The translations under genes and the position numbers were made by a program. From contig NZ_PQBS01000037.1 of assembly GCF_002911695.1 (NCBI RefSeq), positions 374,146 to 438,145 on the forward strand: a stretch of 64,000 nt of DNA. Reading direction: 5' to 3'. The notes beneath the pieces were generated by a model. The model made no database searches. It worked only from the letters and a program-made list of their open reading frames with translations, and was not told the origin of the DNA. This DNA comes from Gracilimonas amylolytica. Its GTDB lineage: Bacteria; Bacteroidota; Rhodothermia; Balneolales; Balneolaceae. Shown here one piece after another: positions 19,349 through 28,110 of this stretch. Numbering within the stretch: position 1 is the stretch's first letter; each line of letters opens with the position of its first letter.

Positions 19349-19942
19349 TTAGGTGTTGGGTAGTTTGCGAATATATTTTTGTATGGTGGCAGGGAACAGT
19401 TTGTGTTCCTTTTTTAAAATACGGGCTGCCAGACTTTCGGGTGTATCATCGGGGTGAACCGGGACCTCCGTTTGAGCTAGGATCGGTCCTTTATCAAATT
19501 CTTCATTCACCAGATGTACCGTACACCCGGAAACAGGTTCCTGATCTTCGATCACAGCTATGTGCACATTCAAGCCGTAAAACCCTTTGCCGCCATATTT
19601 TGGGAGCAAAGAGGGATGAATATTAAGGATCCGGTTCTCATAATTCTCAATGACCTTTGATGGGATCTTTTTCAGATAACCGGCCAGAATGATCAGGTCG
19701 GTATTCCAGGTCTTGAGTTGTTCCAACAGAGCCTCTGCAAATTCAGATTCATGTTCAAAAGAGGAAGGAACAATGACCTTGTAAGGGATGTCGTGATCAG
19801 AAGCCCGGCGAATTGAACCGATATCAGGTTTATCGGTGATGAGTCCATTGATTTTTGCAGATAGTTCACCCTTTTCAATTGCATCAATAAGCGACTGAAA
19901 GTTAGTGCCCGAGCCGGACGCAAAAACAACGAGTCCTTTCAA
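19349..19942 (-). CDS. purN: Phosphoribosylglycinamide formyltransferase
   Basis: This enzyme transfers a formyl group from 10-formyl-THF to GAR in purine synthesis. Visible motifs are FASGSGTNFQSLIDAI (substrate phosphate loop), the active-site NIHPSLLPKYGGKGFYG, and SGCTVHLVNEEFDKGPIL, which carries the conserved histidine and the catalytic aspartate. Its 197 residues are normal. It precedes purH on the minus strand with a 19-bp gap, a common arrangement. Confidence 0.95.
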   Translation of the reverse strand: MKGLVVFASGSGTNFQSLIDAIEKGELSAKINGLITDKPDIGSIRRASDHDIPYKVIVPSSFEHESEFAEALLEQLKTWNTDLIILAGYLKKIPSKVIENYENRILNIHPSLLPKYGGKGFYGLNVHIAVIEDQEPVSGCTVHLVNEEFDKGPILAQTEVPVHPDDTPESLAARILKKEHKLFPATIQKYIRKLPNT

Positions 19943-20028
19943 AAGTTAAAATGGTTTTAAGGGTGCCTGGTAGGGCAGAAAAGATAGGAAATGTTTAGCT
20001 ACGATGAAGAAGAAATCTGCAAGAATTT

Positions 20029-21108
20029 CTACCCGGAGGGCGGCCCCGCTTCTTTCCGGAAGATCTGATAATTATTGAAGCTCCAGTTGATCTGCGTAAT
20101 GGCGATCTTAATGACTGTAGCCAGGGGAATTGCGATCAACATACCGAGAATACCTGCAGTTTCGGCACCCACCAGAATGATGAACAAAATGGCCACGGGG
20201 TGCATATCCGCAGATCTTGAGAAGAGCATGGGTTGAAACACCAGGTTATCCAGAAGCTGAACGATCAGAATAGCCAGCATGCAGGCTGCAACCAAAGAAA
20301 AATTACCGGTTTCAATAATGGAAACGATCACAGAGAGTACATAACCCAGTATCGGTCCAAAGTAGGGGATGGTATTGGCAAGACCGACCGCGATACCCAC
20401 TGACATCGAATTACCCAGGCCCGCAATGCTCAAAAATGCCCACGACGAAAGGGCTACCAGAAAACTTTGGAGTAACACACTTCGGAAATATAATCCCAGG
20501 CGGTTCTCGATCTTATCGATCACTGTGAGTGAGGTTTCAAAATACTTGTTAGGTACAAGTCGAAGAAGATCACGCCGGATCTTGCTTCCATCTTTCAAAA
20601 AGAAAAATGCGGCAAAGGGAACCACCAACACAGCAGAAAAGATATTGGTAAAGATGCCAAGAGCATCACCAATGATAGTGGAGATCTGATTCACATCAAA
20701 AAGGTCGTTGGCAATCGCCGTGATGTTGTCTTCCAAAAAGCCTTCAGGGAGAAATTCGAATTTATCCAGAAATTGGTTTTCGATACGGACGGAGATCTGC
20801 CGGATATTTTCGAGACTGAGTTGTGTAGCTAATTCAGCCATTTGGTTGGCAATGATCGGGATCACACTGGTAGAGATAAACCCGAGAATAAGTACCACGG
20901 TAAAGAGAACCAGGGTAACCCCGAGAGTTCGGTTCACACCGGATGCCTGCAAACGGTTCACAAATGGATCAAGCACGTAGCTCAGGATCATAGCCAGAAC
21001 CAGAAAGATCACAAGGTTGGAGTAGTTATACACGATCATAAGGCTAACGACAACCGCCGATAGCCCGATGATAAATTTAACCACTTTGTCCAGTGTGATA
21101 TTCTTCAT
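20029..21108 (-). CDS. AI-2E family transporter (TqsA/PerM-like)
   Basis: A 359-residue membrane protein with about seven to eight helices. The C-terminal block contains the family signatures PYFGPILGYVLSVI, LLDNLVFQPMLFS and HPVAILFIILVGAETAG. Members export small molecules or ions: AI-2 in TqsA, and Na+/H+ antiport in others. The substrate here is unknown. Its start overlaps the recX stop by 4 bp, so it is in the recA-recX transcription unit. Confidence 0.85.
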   Translation of the reverse strand: MKNITLDKVVKFIIGLSAVVVSLMIVYNYSNLVIFLVLAMILSYVLDPFVNRLQASGVNRTLGVTLVLFTVVLILGFISTSVIPIIANQMAELATQLSLENIRQISVRIENQFLDKFEFLPEGFLEDNITAIANDLFDVNQISTIIGDALGIFTNIFSAVLVVPFAAFFFLKDGSKIRRDLLRLVPNKYFETSLTVIDKIENRLGLYFRSVLLQSFLVALSSWAFLSIAGLGNSMSVGIAVGLANTIPYFGPILGYVLSVIVSIIETGNFSLVAACMLAILIVQLLDNLVFQPMLFSRSADMHPVAILFIILVGAETAGILGMLIAIPLATVIKIAITQINWSFNNYQIFRKEAGPPSG

Positions 21109-21842
21109 TGATCAATGATCATTAATAGTTCGTCTATGTGTTTGAAAATATGGTCTGAATCGTACCCTTTTCTCAGTAAAAAGTCGAATATCTTTTTCTT
21201 TCTTTTTTCCTTGGGCTCACGTTGATACCGTTTCTTCTTTTTCCGGATCAGGGTAACCATGCTTTCCCTGATATCCTCAGCGGCAAAGCACTTCCTGATA
21301 CACTCCTCAACAACACCTTTCGATATCCCCTTTTTGAATAACTGTGTTCGGATCTTATAAGGCCCCCAATCGTTGAATTCAAACTTATCGGCCGTGTATT
21401 TCAGGGCAAACTTTCGATCATCTATATATTCCTTTTCCTCGAATTCATCAAGGATTTCATCGATGTAGCTGCCCGAATAACCCTTTTTATAGGCTTTGTC
21501 CTTGAGTTCTTTTCGGGAATGATCGCGTCTGGAAAGTATCCTGAAAAAGTATTCCCTTGCAGCCCAGCGTTCTTCAGATGTTTCGATCCGGGAAAGAAGC
21601 TCACGGGTTATGAGCGTGCCTTTTCTGAGATCAAGCTGAGTAAGAGTCGCTTCTGAAACCCCGATCAGAAACTGGTTTTGGACGAAGAGTGAGAAACGGG
21701 TTGCGTTCTTTTTTTGAACCTGGATCTCAGAAACAGGAGCCGGAAGAAGCTCAAGGGCTTCTTCCGAATACCGTTGGTATTTATCCTTTTTCTTCAACCG
21801 CTTCTTTTTCCTTCTTATCCTTTTCAGGCTCTTCTTCCTCAA
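21105..21842 (-). CDS. recX: Regulatory protein RecX
   Basis: RecX binds RecA filaments and modulates recombination. The conserved core lies at about residues 95-245, with the pattern [20 protein letters not shown] and then [16 protein letters not shown] and helix repeats. The only ATG start I find lies inside recA, giving a 62-nt overlap. The first 20 residues ([20 protein letters not shown]) are extremely basic because they are read in another frame of the acidic recA tail. No ATG occurs between the recA stop and the conserved core, so this start or a non-ATG start just after recA must be used. Confidence 0.87.
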   Translation of the reverse strand: MRKKSLKRIRRKKKRLKKKDKYQRYSEEALELLPAPVSEIQVQKKNATRFSLFVQNQFLIGVSEATLTQLDLRKGTLITRELLSRIETSEERWAAREYFFRILSRRDHSRKELKDKAYKKGYSGSYIDEILDEFEEKEYIDDRKFALKYTADKFEFNDWGPYKIRTQLFKKGISKGVVEECIRKCFAAEDIRESMVTLIRKKKKRYQREPKEKRKKKIFDFLLRKGYDSDHIFKHIDELLMIIDQ

Positions 21843-22830
21843 TTCCCATTAGCTTCTTGCGAACACTGGTTTCGATCTTCTTGGTCAGTTCAGGATCTTC
21901 CTCGAGGAATTGCATAGCTGCATCGGAACCCTGTCCGATCGGTTCACCGTCGTAACGGAACCAGCTTCCGCGCTTCTCAATAATGTCATACTCCACTGCC
22001 AGATCAAGCACTTCTGATATCCTTGATATGCCCTTACCGTACATGATATTGAATTCAACCACTTTGAAGGGGGGAGCCACCTTATTCTTGGCAACTTTTA
22101 CCTTGGTGCGGTTACCGATCACATCATCGCCTTTTTTGATAGAACCGATTCTGCGAATATCCAGCCGAACGGAAGAATAGAACTTCAGAGCGCGACCACC
22201 GGTAGTGGTTTCCGGATTTCCGAACATCACACCGATCTTTTCACGAACCTGATTAATGAAGATACAGGCCGTCCGGCTTTTATTGATGATACCGGTGATC
22301 TTACGCATGGCCTGAGACATCAGGCGTGCCTGCAGCCCCATGTGCGAATCACCCATTTCACCTTCCAGCTCAGCGCGGGGTACCAAAGCCGCAACGGAAT
22401 CGACCACCACCACATCCAGGGCACCGGAGCGTATCAGAGTTTCGGTGATCTCAAGGGCCTGCTCACCGTTATCGGGCTGTGAAACCAGCAGTTCTTCTAC
22501 GTTAATACCCAGTGCCTTTGCGTAGCGCGGATCAAAAGCATGCTCTGCATCGATAAAGGCCGCATACCCGCCGGCTTTTTGAGCCTCGGCGATCACCTGA
22601 AGGGCAAGGGTGGTTTTACCACTCGCTTCCGGACCATAAATTTCTGTTACCCGACCACGTGGAATTCCCTGCACGCCAAGGGCATAATCAACCATAATGG
22701 ATCCGGTTGAGATCACATCAATATCCTGCACGGCTTCGGCGCCGAGCTTCATTATGGTTCCTTTACCATGCTGTTTTTCGATCTGCCCGACGGCTATATC
22801 CAGGGCTTTGACTCTGTCGTCTTTACTCAT
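21781..22830 (-). CDS. recA: Recombinase RecA
   Basis: An ATP-dependent strand-exchange protein and SOS co-protease. The Walker A motif [12 protein letters not shown], the [13 protein letters not shown] block, [18 protein letters not shown], the L2-region [20 protein letters not shown] and the [14 protein letters not shown] segment are all intact. The length (349 residues) is normal, with a highly acidic C-terminal tail (about 325-349) as in other RecA proteins. It heads a recA-recX-transporter unit. I did not find a convincing LexA box upstream. Confidence 0.97.
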   Translation of the reverse strand: MSKDDRVKALDIAVGQIEKQHGKGTIMKLGAEAVQDIDVISTGSIMVDYALGVQGIPRGRVTEIYGPEASGKTTLALQVIAEAQKAGGYAAFIDAEHAFDPRYAKALGINVEELLVSQPDNGEQALEITETLIRSGALDVVVVDSVAALVPRAELEGEMGDSHMGLQARLMSQAMRKITGIINKSRTACIFINQVREKIGVMFGNPETTTGGRALKFYSSVRLDIRRIGSIKKGDDVIGNRTKVKVAKNKVAPPFKVVEFNIMYGKGISRISEVLDLAVEYDIIEKRGSWFRYDGEPIGQGSDAAMQFLEEDPELTKKIETSVRKKLMGIEEEEPEKDKKEKEAVEEKG

Positions 22831-23188
22831 AATGTTTACCTGTGTGTTTTGTTATTAAAAATCCGTGTAGTCTGTAAATCATTAGGCCCTGCTCAGCGGC
22901 CTTTCACTATCAATGTAACGTTCTTTAAACCTGTGGCTGCCAATATACACTGCCGGAGTGACGATCTGTGTCACCCCGATTTCAGTTGATTTGAATATAT
23001 GTTCAATATATGTAATAGACAAACATTGTGTTGATCTATTCTCAGAGTCGGTTTTGAGAACCCGACTGTTAAGTAAGAGGGCTGAAAATCGAAATCCTTA
23101 CACAAAAAATTTTATGATCTGCTATAAACAGACAACTGAACGTAGTTCAGAAACTACAGTATTTTTTTGATAAGGGTGTGAATCTCGT
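22831..23188. other. Intergenic region between recA and the kynureninase-like gene
   Basis: This 358-bp gap must contain the recA promoter (minus strand) near its left end. A small hairpin is visible at 23046-23067 (AGTCGG ... CCGACT). CTGAAC/GTTCAG at 23138-23152 overlaps a second pairing, GTAGTT/AACTAC, followed by seven Ts at about 23163-23169, which would read as a terminator on the plus strand where no gene lies upstream. No protein-like open frame or RNA gene was recognised. Confidence 0.4.
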
Positions 23189-24373
23189 TCAGTTTGAGTT
23201 GATAACTTCTTCCAGCTTATCCATGGCTTTTTGGATCTGATCGGTCGTGATATAGGGGGCCGGACCAAATCTGAGGATCTCGCCGCGGGCGTCTGTGAAC
23301 ACCTCATTTTCCATGAGGGCTGCGCGGATCTCACGGGCTTTAGGGGAGGTGAGTGAAAGGAACCCTCCATTTAGGTCCAAAGGCTTTTCATGGGTGAGCC
23401 GAATGAGAGCCGGATCGAAATTTTTGCTTTTGAAAGTGTCACGAAGCAGGCTTACCTGTGCCTTGTATTGTTCACGTAGTACCTCGGGGGTGAGTCCCAT
23501 CTCCCGGAAAAATTCAACCACTTTTGCCGCCCTGAACTGAGAAGATGGATCATAGGTGCCACTGGCAAATCGCTGATTGTCATGATCATATTCTACCGGT
23601 TCATTGGTTCGCGGTTTATCAAGCGTGCTGAAGGAGGCAAACCATCCGGTGATGGCCGGCCGGTAGTCACAATCTCTGGGAAAGCGCAGGAAACAGTTGG
23701 CCTCGCCCCATTGCAGATACTTGTATCCACCGATCAGGATAAAACAATCCTCAAGACCGGCTTCGCGTATGGAAAGTGGAACCACATTGGTACCATGGTA
23801 ATCATCGATCAGAACGGGAATTCCATTCTTTCGTGCGGCTGCGGCTATCTCGGTCAGGTGTGTGTTGATCAATGAGGTTTCAAAGTACACGCGGGAGAGC
23901 ATCACTGCCGAGGTGCGGTCATCCATTTCCTCGATAATGCGTTCTGCAAAGGTGTCATCGGGTTGAACCGGAACCTGAACAAATTCAAGGCCTTCTTCCT
24001 CGAGCCGGTGCAGCTGTCTGAACAGGGAGTGAAATTCTCCATCAGTGGAGATGATCTTGGGCTTATTTTTCAGGTTCAGACTACTCATCCAGCTAACGAA
24101 TAGGACATGCGTACTCTCCTCGCGGCAGTAAAATCCATCCGGATCATCATAAAAATCACGAAGGTAATTTCGGAGGATCTCGGTTTTCTCAAAAGCGGCT
24201 CCCCATTTGTTGTCCACATCGCGGGCACAAACGTCAAAATATTCGGTTTGACCCTCACGGGCTACATCGGGCCAGGCCTGATGAGAGTGACCGGTAAACA
24301 GGAGCCGGTTGGCTACATTAAATCGTGAGTAGTGGGGAGCGAGTTTTTTGGCTAAATGATCAATACCTGACAT
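23189..24373 (-). CDS. Kynureninase-like PLP-dependent enzyme (class V aminotransferase fold)
   Basis: A 394-residue fold-type I PLP enzyme. The PLP-binding aspartate D190 (VLIDDYHGT) and the Schiff-base lysine K218 (GGYKYLQWG) are in the family arrangement, and the N-terminal FTGHSHQAWPD block is kynureninase-like. The tryptophan 2,3-dioxygenase gene two positions upstream supports conversion of kynurenine to anthranilate and alanine. A formamidase gene is not present in the window. A generic class V aminotransferase remains possible, so I leave the symbol empty. Confidence 0.72.
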   Translation of the reverse strand: MSGIDHLAKKLAPHYSRFNVANRLLFTGHSHQAWPDVAREGQTEYFDVCARDVDNKWGAAFEKTEILRNYLRDFYDDPDGFYCREESTHVLFVSWMSSLNLKNKPKIISTDGEFHSLFRQLHRLEEEGLEFVQVPVQPDDTFAERIIEEMDDRTSAVMLSRVYFETSLINTHLTEIAAAARKNGIPVLIDDYHGTNVVPLSIREAGLEDCFILIGGYKYLQWGEANCFLRFPRDCDYRPAITGWFASFSTLDKPRTNEPVEYDHDNQRFASGTYDPSSQFRAAKVVEFFREMGLTPEVLREQYKAQVSLLRDTFKSKNFDPALIRLTHEKPLDLNGGFLSLTSPKAREIRAALMENEVFTDARGEILRFGPAPYITTDQIQKAMDKLEEVINSN

Positions 24374-24467
24374 GAATAGTAATTTGGTGATTCTTTGCGG
24401 GTCTGAAAATAAGTTTCCTACGGCTTATTGCCTAAAAAGAATCAGGCTAACATGCAGGGGGGCTATT

Positions 24468-25070
24468 TCATTCTTTTGCACTGGAATTGCTGTCAGACAG
24501 ATATTTCATCAATCCAAAAGCCATGACTGTGATCACCATAAAATAGACGATAGCTGACAGGGTGTAAGCAGTAGGACTGAGGTCTAAGTTTTCAACAAGA
24601 TCATCTAAAAACAGAAAGGTTGAAATAGCCAAAACCCCAAAAATCAGAAAAGCGATGACATCTTTGGTAGAGAGTTTTTGAGATCTAATTTCATTCTCAA
24701 ATTCTTCAAAGGTAGTTTCCTCGAGGATCCAGTAACGTGCCCTTATCCGATCCATGATCACAAAAAGTACTGAGAAAAGAATTAGAAGAATCGGTACTGT
24801 GAACCAAACAGGCTCAGAGCCAATCATGCTTTCGAGATAGTAGAAAATGGCCCAGGTAATTCCCAGCAATCCAAGAATGAAAAGGGAATAGACGCCCCAG
24901 AATGGTTTTTGAAATTGAGGAAATCCTGCCTCGTTTTTTTTCTGAATCAAAAGTGCGTCACAATACCGGCATCTGAAAAAACCCTGAAGAGCTTTTTTGA
25001 AGCCGGCCCCTCTCAAATAGAACGTTCCCATGAAGCCAACAGGCTGATCACCGCAATTCGGACAGTTCAT
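24468..25070 (-). CDS. Zinc-ribbon membrane protein of unknown function
   Basis: A 200-residue protein that begins with a treble-clef/zinc-ribbon pair, CPNCG (residues 3-7) and CRYCDALL (about 33-40). Four hydrophobic helices follow (about 58-78, 84-107, 138-155 and 165-188), leaving the zinc site cytoplasmic if the N terminus is inside. I do not recognise a named family. It sits between the dioxygenase and kynureninase-like genes on the same strand, with about 95-bp gaps on each side, so a shared transcript is possible but a role in tryptophan breakdown is only guessed. Confidence 0.7.
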   Translation of the reverse strand: MNCPNCGDQPVGFMGTFYLRGAGFKKALQGFFRCRYCDALLIQKKNEAGFPQFQKPFWGVYSLFILGLLGITWAIFYYLESMIGSEPVWFTVPILLILFSVLFVIMDRIRARYWILEETTFEEFENEIRSQKLSTKDVIAFLIFGVLAISTFLFLDDLVENLDLSPTAYTLSAIVYFMVITVMAFGLMKYLSDSNSSAKE

Positions 25071-25168
25071 GATAGTACCCCTGTTTTGTTAGCAAAATAA
25101 TCTTTTCCAAAAATTAATAAGGCTGAAACACAATGTGTAACTGAAATTTATGCCCTGAAACAATGAAA

Positions 25169-25948
25169 TTAAAACTGTGATCTGATAGCCCAAAGATCAG
25201 GAAAAATGGGATTATTCAGGGTTTTGTGAAGGTATTTTGCTCCATCCGATCCGCCGGTCCCTTTTTTGGTGCCAATGGTTCGTTCTACCATTTTAACATG
25301 ACGGTAGCGCCATTCCTGAAGGCCCTCATCGTAATCCACAAACAGCTCGGCCATCATGGCGCCTTCAGGATCATTTTGCATGGCATCCACCAGGATCTTC
25401 TGATGCTTTTCATTAGGTTCGTGGATCAATCCTTTTTCATTAACTCTTTGAGGGTGGAGGTCATGCCCCCGGGTGCGTAAATAGGCACAGAAACTTTCCC
25501 ATAAGGTTGATTCCTCCATACGTTCTTCCAGTACTTCGATATGCTTGGGTTGATCCTTATGTGCTTCTTTCATGAGCGGAAATCGGAGTCCGCATACGAT
25601 CTCCATTTCGCGGAATTGCAGTGATTGAAATCCGGATGATTGGCCCAAGAATTTCCGGAAGCTGTTGAACTCAAGGGGCGTCATGGTTTCCAGGATATCG
25701 ATCTGCGACACCATGGTCTTCAGGATGGTCAGTACACGTCGCATGGTTTTGACGGCTCCCCAGGTGTTGCCGGCTTCAAGGTCTTTGCGAAGCTTGCCAA
25801 ATTCATGAAGGATCTGTTTAAACCAGAGTTCATAGGTTTGATGGATGATAATAAACAGCATCTCGTCATGCTCGGGTGGGTCCGACTTATATTCCTGCAG
25901 TTCAGTCAGTTCGTCGATCTTGAGATAGTTGGTGTAGGTCAGGCTCAT
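25169..25948 (-). CDS. kynA: Tryptophan 2,3-dioxygenase
   Basis: A haem enzyme that opens the indole ring of L-tryptophan to give N-formylkynurenine. Family blocks are YTNYLKIDELTELQ, the H-containing DEMLFIIIHQTYELWFKQ, SGFQSLQFREMEIVCG and RYRHVKMVERTIGTKKGTGGS. A longer frame runs to 26023, but its first 25 residues are read from a heptamer repeat and match nothing in the family. I therefore start at the ATG of MSLTYTNYLK (25948), giving about 259 residues, the usual length for the short bacterial form. Confidence 0.93.
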   Translation of the reverse strand: MSLTYTNYLKIDELTELQEYKSDPPEHDEMLFIIIHQTYELWFKQILHEFGKLRKDLEAGNTWGAVKTMRRVLTILKTMVSQIDILETMTPLEFNSFRKFLGQSSGFQSLQFREMEIVCGLRFPLMKEAHKDQPKHIEVLEERMEESTLWESFCAYLRTRGHDLHPQRVNEKGLIHEPNEKHQKILVDAMQNDPEGAMMAELFVDYDEGLQEWRYRHVKMVERTIGTKKGTGGSDGAKYLHKTLNNPIFPDLWAIRSQF

Positions 25949-26012
25949 GCGTAGGTAAATTTGGTTCGGTTGGATGATAGGGAGGAGAGAGAGTAGGTGC
26001 AAGGAATTAGGT

Positions 26013-26128
26013 GCAAGGTTCAAGGTGTTAGGTGTTAGGTGTTAGGTGTTAGGTGTTAGGTGTTAGGATTTTCCACTGCCCACTGTTTACTGATAACTGC
26101 TTACTGAAAACTGTTCACTGTTCACTGC
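26013..26128. repeat. Heptamer-rich repeat element, copy 1
   Basis: The element starts with GCAAGGTTCAAGGTGTT, continues as six perfect tandem copies of AGGTGTT (26023-26064) and then passes into a CACTG/ACTGTT-rich stretch (about 26074-26128). The same 17-bp opening and the same two-part design recur at 27038. It lies between the dioxygenase start and the GlcNAc-kinase-like gene. Confidence 0.85.
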
Positions 26129-26185
26129 AAAAAAGATTTTCTTTTTTTAAAGAACCCTGATCGTGAAAATTATGTACCATTAGGT

Positions 26186-27028
26186 ATGAACCGATTAATT
26201 GCAGATAGTGGAGCGTCGAAAACAGACTGGGTGCTGCTTGGGGAGGGAACCCCTCAATTCATTCAGACAGAAGGACTTAATCCTCATCTTATTACATCCG
26301 GAGAGTTTTTGAGGGTGCTTATCAAAGAATTGAAGCCCAATCTGTTAGGGCGATCAGTTGAGGATATACGTTTTTTCGGTTCCGGATGCGGTTCCCCCGA
26401 AAAGAAGCGAGAGGTGGAGCAGTATCTGAGAGAGGTATTTGAATTTGCTGAGATCCATGTGGCTACGGATCTGGATGCTGCCGGTATTGCTCTCTTTGGT
26501 GATCGATCAGGACTGGTGGGTATTTTGGGAACCGGATCGAGTGCGGCTTATTTTGAAAACGGCAAGGTGATGAAGCAGATGCCGTCGGTTGGATTTCCGG
26601 ATGGGGATGAGGGAAGCGGAAGCTATATCGGCAAGAGGATCATGAAATTGTACGCGGCCGGTACGCTGAACAGTGACCTGAGGTCTTATCTGGACCACCA
26701 TGTAGAAGAAGATATTGAGAAGATGACACTGATGTTCAAAAAGAACCGCGAGGCCAAACTGTTTGCAGCCGAGATCTGTAAGGTCATGGGACCAAAGTCG
26801 CATTACCCGCAAATTCAGCAGATCATCCATGATGGATTCGAGGCCTATCTGACCAAAGTGAAAGAGCATTTTCCGAAGAAAGTTGCAACCCGGGAAATGG
26901 GTTTTGTGGGATCCGTGGCCTCCGTCTTTGAATCGGAACTAAGATCGACTTGTAAGCAAATGGGCATCGAGGTAGGATCAGTGGTAAGGTCGCCCGTAGA
27001 GCATCTGGGGCTGTATTTTGGGAAGTAG
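26186..27028 (+). CDS. BadF/BadG/BcrA/BcrD-type ATPase, N-acetylglucosamine-kinase-like
   Basis: A 280-residue ASKHA-fold kinase. The N terminus has the phosphate-1 loop IADSGASKTDWVLL, and GILGTGSSAAYF (about 112-123) is the second glycine-rich nucleotide loop. VGFPDGDEGSGSYIGKR matches the amino-sugar kinase pattern seen in Bacteroidota. The likely reaction is phosphorylation of GlcNAc or a muropeptide-derived amino sugar, but the substrate is not proven. The gene is bracketed on both sides by heptamer repeat elements. Confidence 0.8.
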   Translation: MNRLIADSGASKTDWVLLGEGTPQFIQTEGLNPHLITSGEFLRVLIKELKPNLLGRSVEDIRFFGSGCGSPEKKREVEQYLREVFEFAEIHVATDLDAAGIALFGDRSGLVGILGTGSSAAYFENGKVMKQMPSVGFPDGDEGSGSYIGKRIMKLYAAGTLNSDLRSYLDHHVEEDIEKMTLMFKKNREAKLFAAEICKVMGPKSHYPQIQQIIHDGFEAYLTKVKEHFPKKVATREMGFVGSVASVFESELRSTCKQMGIEVGSVVRSPVEHLGLYFGK

Positions 27029-27037
27029 GTTTTAGGG

Positions 27038-27118
27038 GCAAGGTTCAAGGTGTTTGGGTTTCCCACTGCTAACTGCTAACTGCTAACTGTAACTGTAACT
27101 GTAACTGTTTACTGAAAA
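27038..27118. repeat. Heptamer-rich repeat element, copy 2
   Basis: The first 17 bp, GCAAGGTTCAAGGTGTT, are identical to copy 1 at 26013. One AGGTGTT unit is kept instead of six. The second part is three CTAACTG heptamers (about 27068-27088) followed by TAACTG hexamers and TTTACTGAAAA, which ends directly at the TatD start codon. Confidence 0.85.
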
Positions 27119-27883
27119 ATGATAGATACGCATTCGCATTTGTACCTGGATAAATTTGATGAAGACCGGGAGGCGGTGAACGAACGAGCCGTGGAGGCCG
27201 GGGTGACCGGGATCTTTTTGCCGGCTATAGACTTTGATTCCATCCCAAAAATGGAAAAACTGGAGCATCCGGGACTTAGCTTTTACAAGATGGCAGGTAT
27301 TCATCCCTGTGATGTGCCGGAACAACTACCTGATGAGCTGGAAGAAAAACTCATGGAATTTTGTTCCCGTGAGGACTTCTACGGAGTGGGTGAAACAGGC
27401 CTGGATTACTACTGGAGTACGGACCGGGTAGAGCAGCAAAAAGAAAGTCTCAGAATTCACTGCAAGGTAGCCAAAGCCGTCGGGAAACCGATCATTATCC
27501 ATAACCGGGAAAGTACGGATGATATGCTCGATCTGATCGAGGCAGAGCAGGATGGGAACCTGACCGGGATCTGGCACTGCTTTAACGGAACGGTAGAGGA
27601 AGGCAGGCGAGCCATTGACATGGGACTTCACCTCGGCATTGGGGGCGTGCTGACCTTTAAAAATGGAGGGGTTGATAAGACCGTAGCACAGCTGCCACTG
27701 GACAAGATGATCCTGGAAACCGATGCTCCGTATTTGTCGCCCACCCCAAAACGGGGTAAGCGCAATGAGCCCGCCTTTATGAAATATACGGCTGAAAAGT
27801 TAGCCGAGATCTTTGGACTGAGCCTTCAGGAGGTCGACGAAAGAACCACTGCAACCGCCAGGCAGTTATTCGGGATCGTTTAA
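27119..27883 (+). CDS. TatD-family metal-dependent hydrolase
   Basis: A 254-residue TIM-barrel nuclease/hydrolase of the amidohydrolase superfamily. Metal-binding motifs in order are DTHSHLY (H5, H7), the GVGETGLDYY block with the bridging glutamate, a PIIIHNRES histidine, WHCFNG and the LETDAPYLSP aspartate. TatD proteins are 3'-5' DNases linked to DNA repair and quality control. The ATG abuts repeat copy 2, which leaves no recognisable ribosome-binding site. Confidence 0.92.
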   Translation: MIDTHSHLYLDKFDEDREAVNERAVEAGVTGIFLPAIDFDSIPKMEKLEHPGLSFYKMAGIHPCDVPEQLPDELEEKLMEFCSREDFYGVGETGLDYYWSTDRVEQQKESLRIHCKVAKAVGKPIIIHNRESTDDMLDLIEAEQDGNLTGIWHCFNGTVEEGRRAIDMGLHLGIGGVLTFKNGGVDKTVAQLPLDKMILETDAPYLSPTPKRGKRNEPAFMKYTAEKLAEIFGLSLQEVDERTTATARQLFGIV

Positions 27884-27931
27884 AGTTGAAATAAAGACTT
27901 AAGGTATTATCTTAGGGGGACTTAAGAGGAT

Positions 27932-28071
27932 GTTATACGAACCGTTTAGGCGAACGACGGTTCGTATCGCCTCCCAAAATTCACATTATACGAACAACAA
28001 GGAGATAAAGGCGGTTCCAGCTCGTTCGCCCTAACAATGCCCTTGTTCGGATAATATTATGTTATACAGCC
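27932..28071. repeat. Palindrome-rich left border of the AT-rich island (attC-like)
   Basis: Two GTTATAC core-like sites lie in the same orientation at 27932-27938 and 28061-28067. Between them are a perfect 11-bp stem (27935-27945 with 27957-27967, half-site ATACGAACCGT) and a 12-of-13-bp stem (27985-27997 with 28043-28055). GTTATACAGCC at 28061-28071 is the left arm of the island's terminal inverted repeat. The arrangement resembles an integron recombination site, but this is inference. Confidence 0.55.
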
Positions 28072-28110
28072 AGAAATAAAATTCTAATCTAAACTAAAAC
28101 GGGGTTCATC

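Noticed and set aside
18752-19363. A 203-codon open frame on the plus strand over purH
   Set aside because: It is antisense to the strongly conserved purH cyclohydrolase domain and its translation has no protein-like pattern.
22831-22990. LexA/SOS box upstream of recA
   Set aside because: No convincing paired operator of a known LexA type was found; absence of a recognised site is not proof of absence of regulation.
23042-23055. A 14-mer (TCAGAGTCGGTTTT) shared with the gap near 58659
   Set aside because: It is short, without flanking similarity, and one copy runs into the end of the histidine kinase gene; chance is sufficient.
25949-26023. N-terminal extension of tryptophan 2,3-dioxygenase
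   Set aside because: The extra 25 residues are translated from the repeat-rich upstream sequence, and the family core begins at MSLTYTNYLK.
26013-27118. CRISPR array
   Set aside because: The heptamers are directly adjacent with no unique spacers, and no cas gene is nearby.
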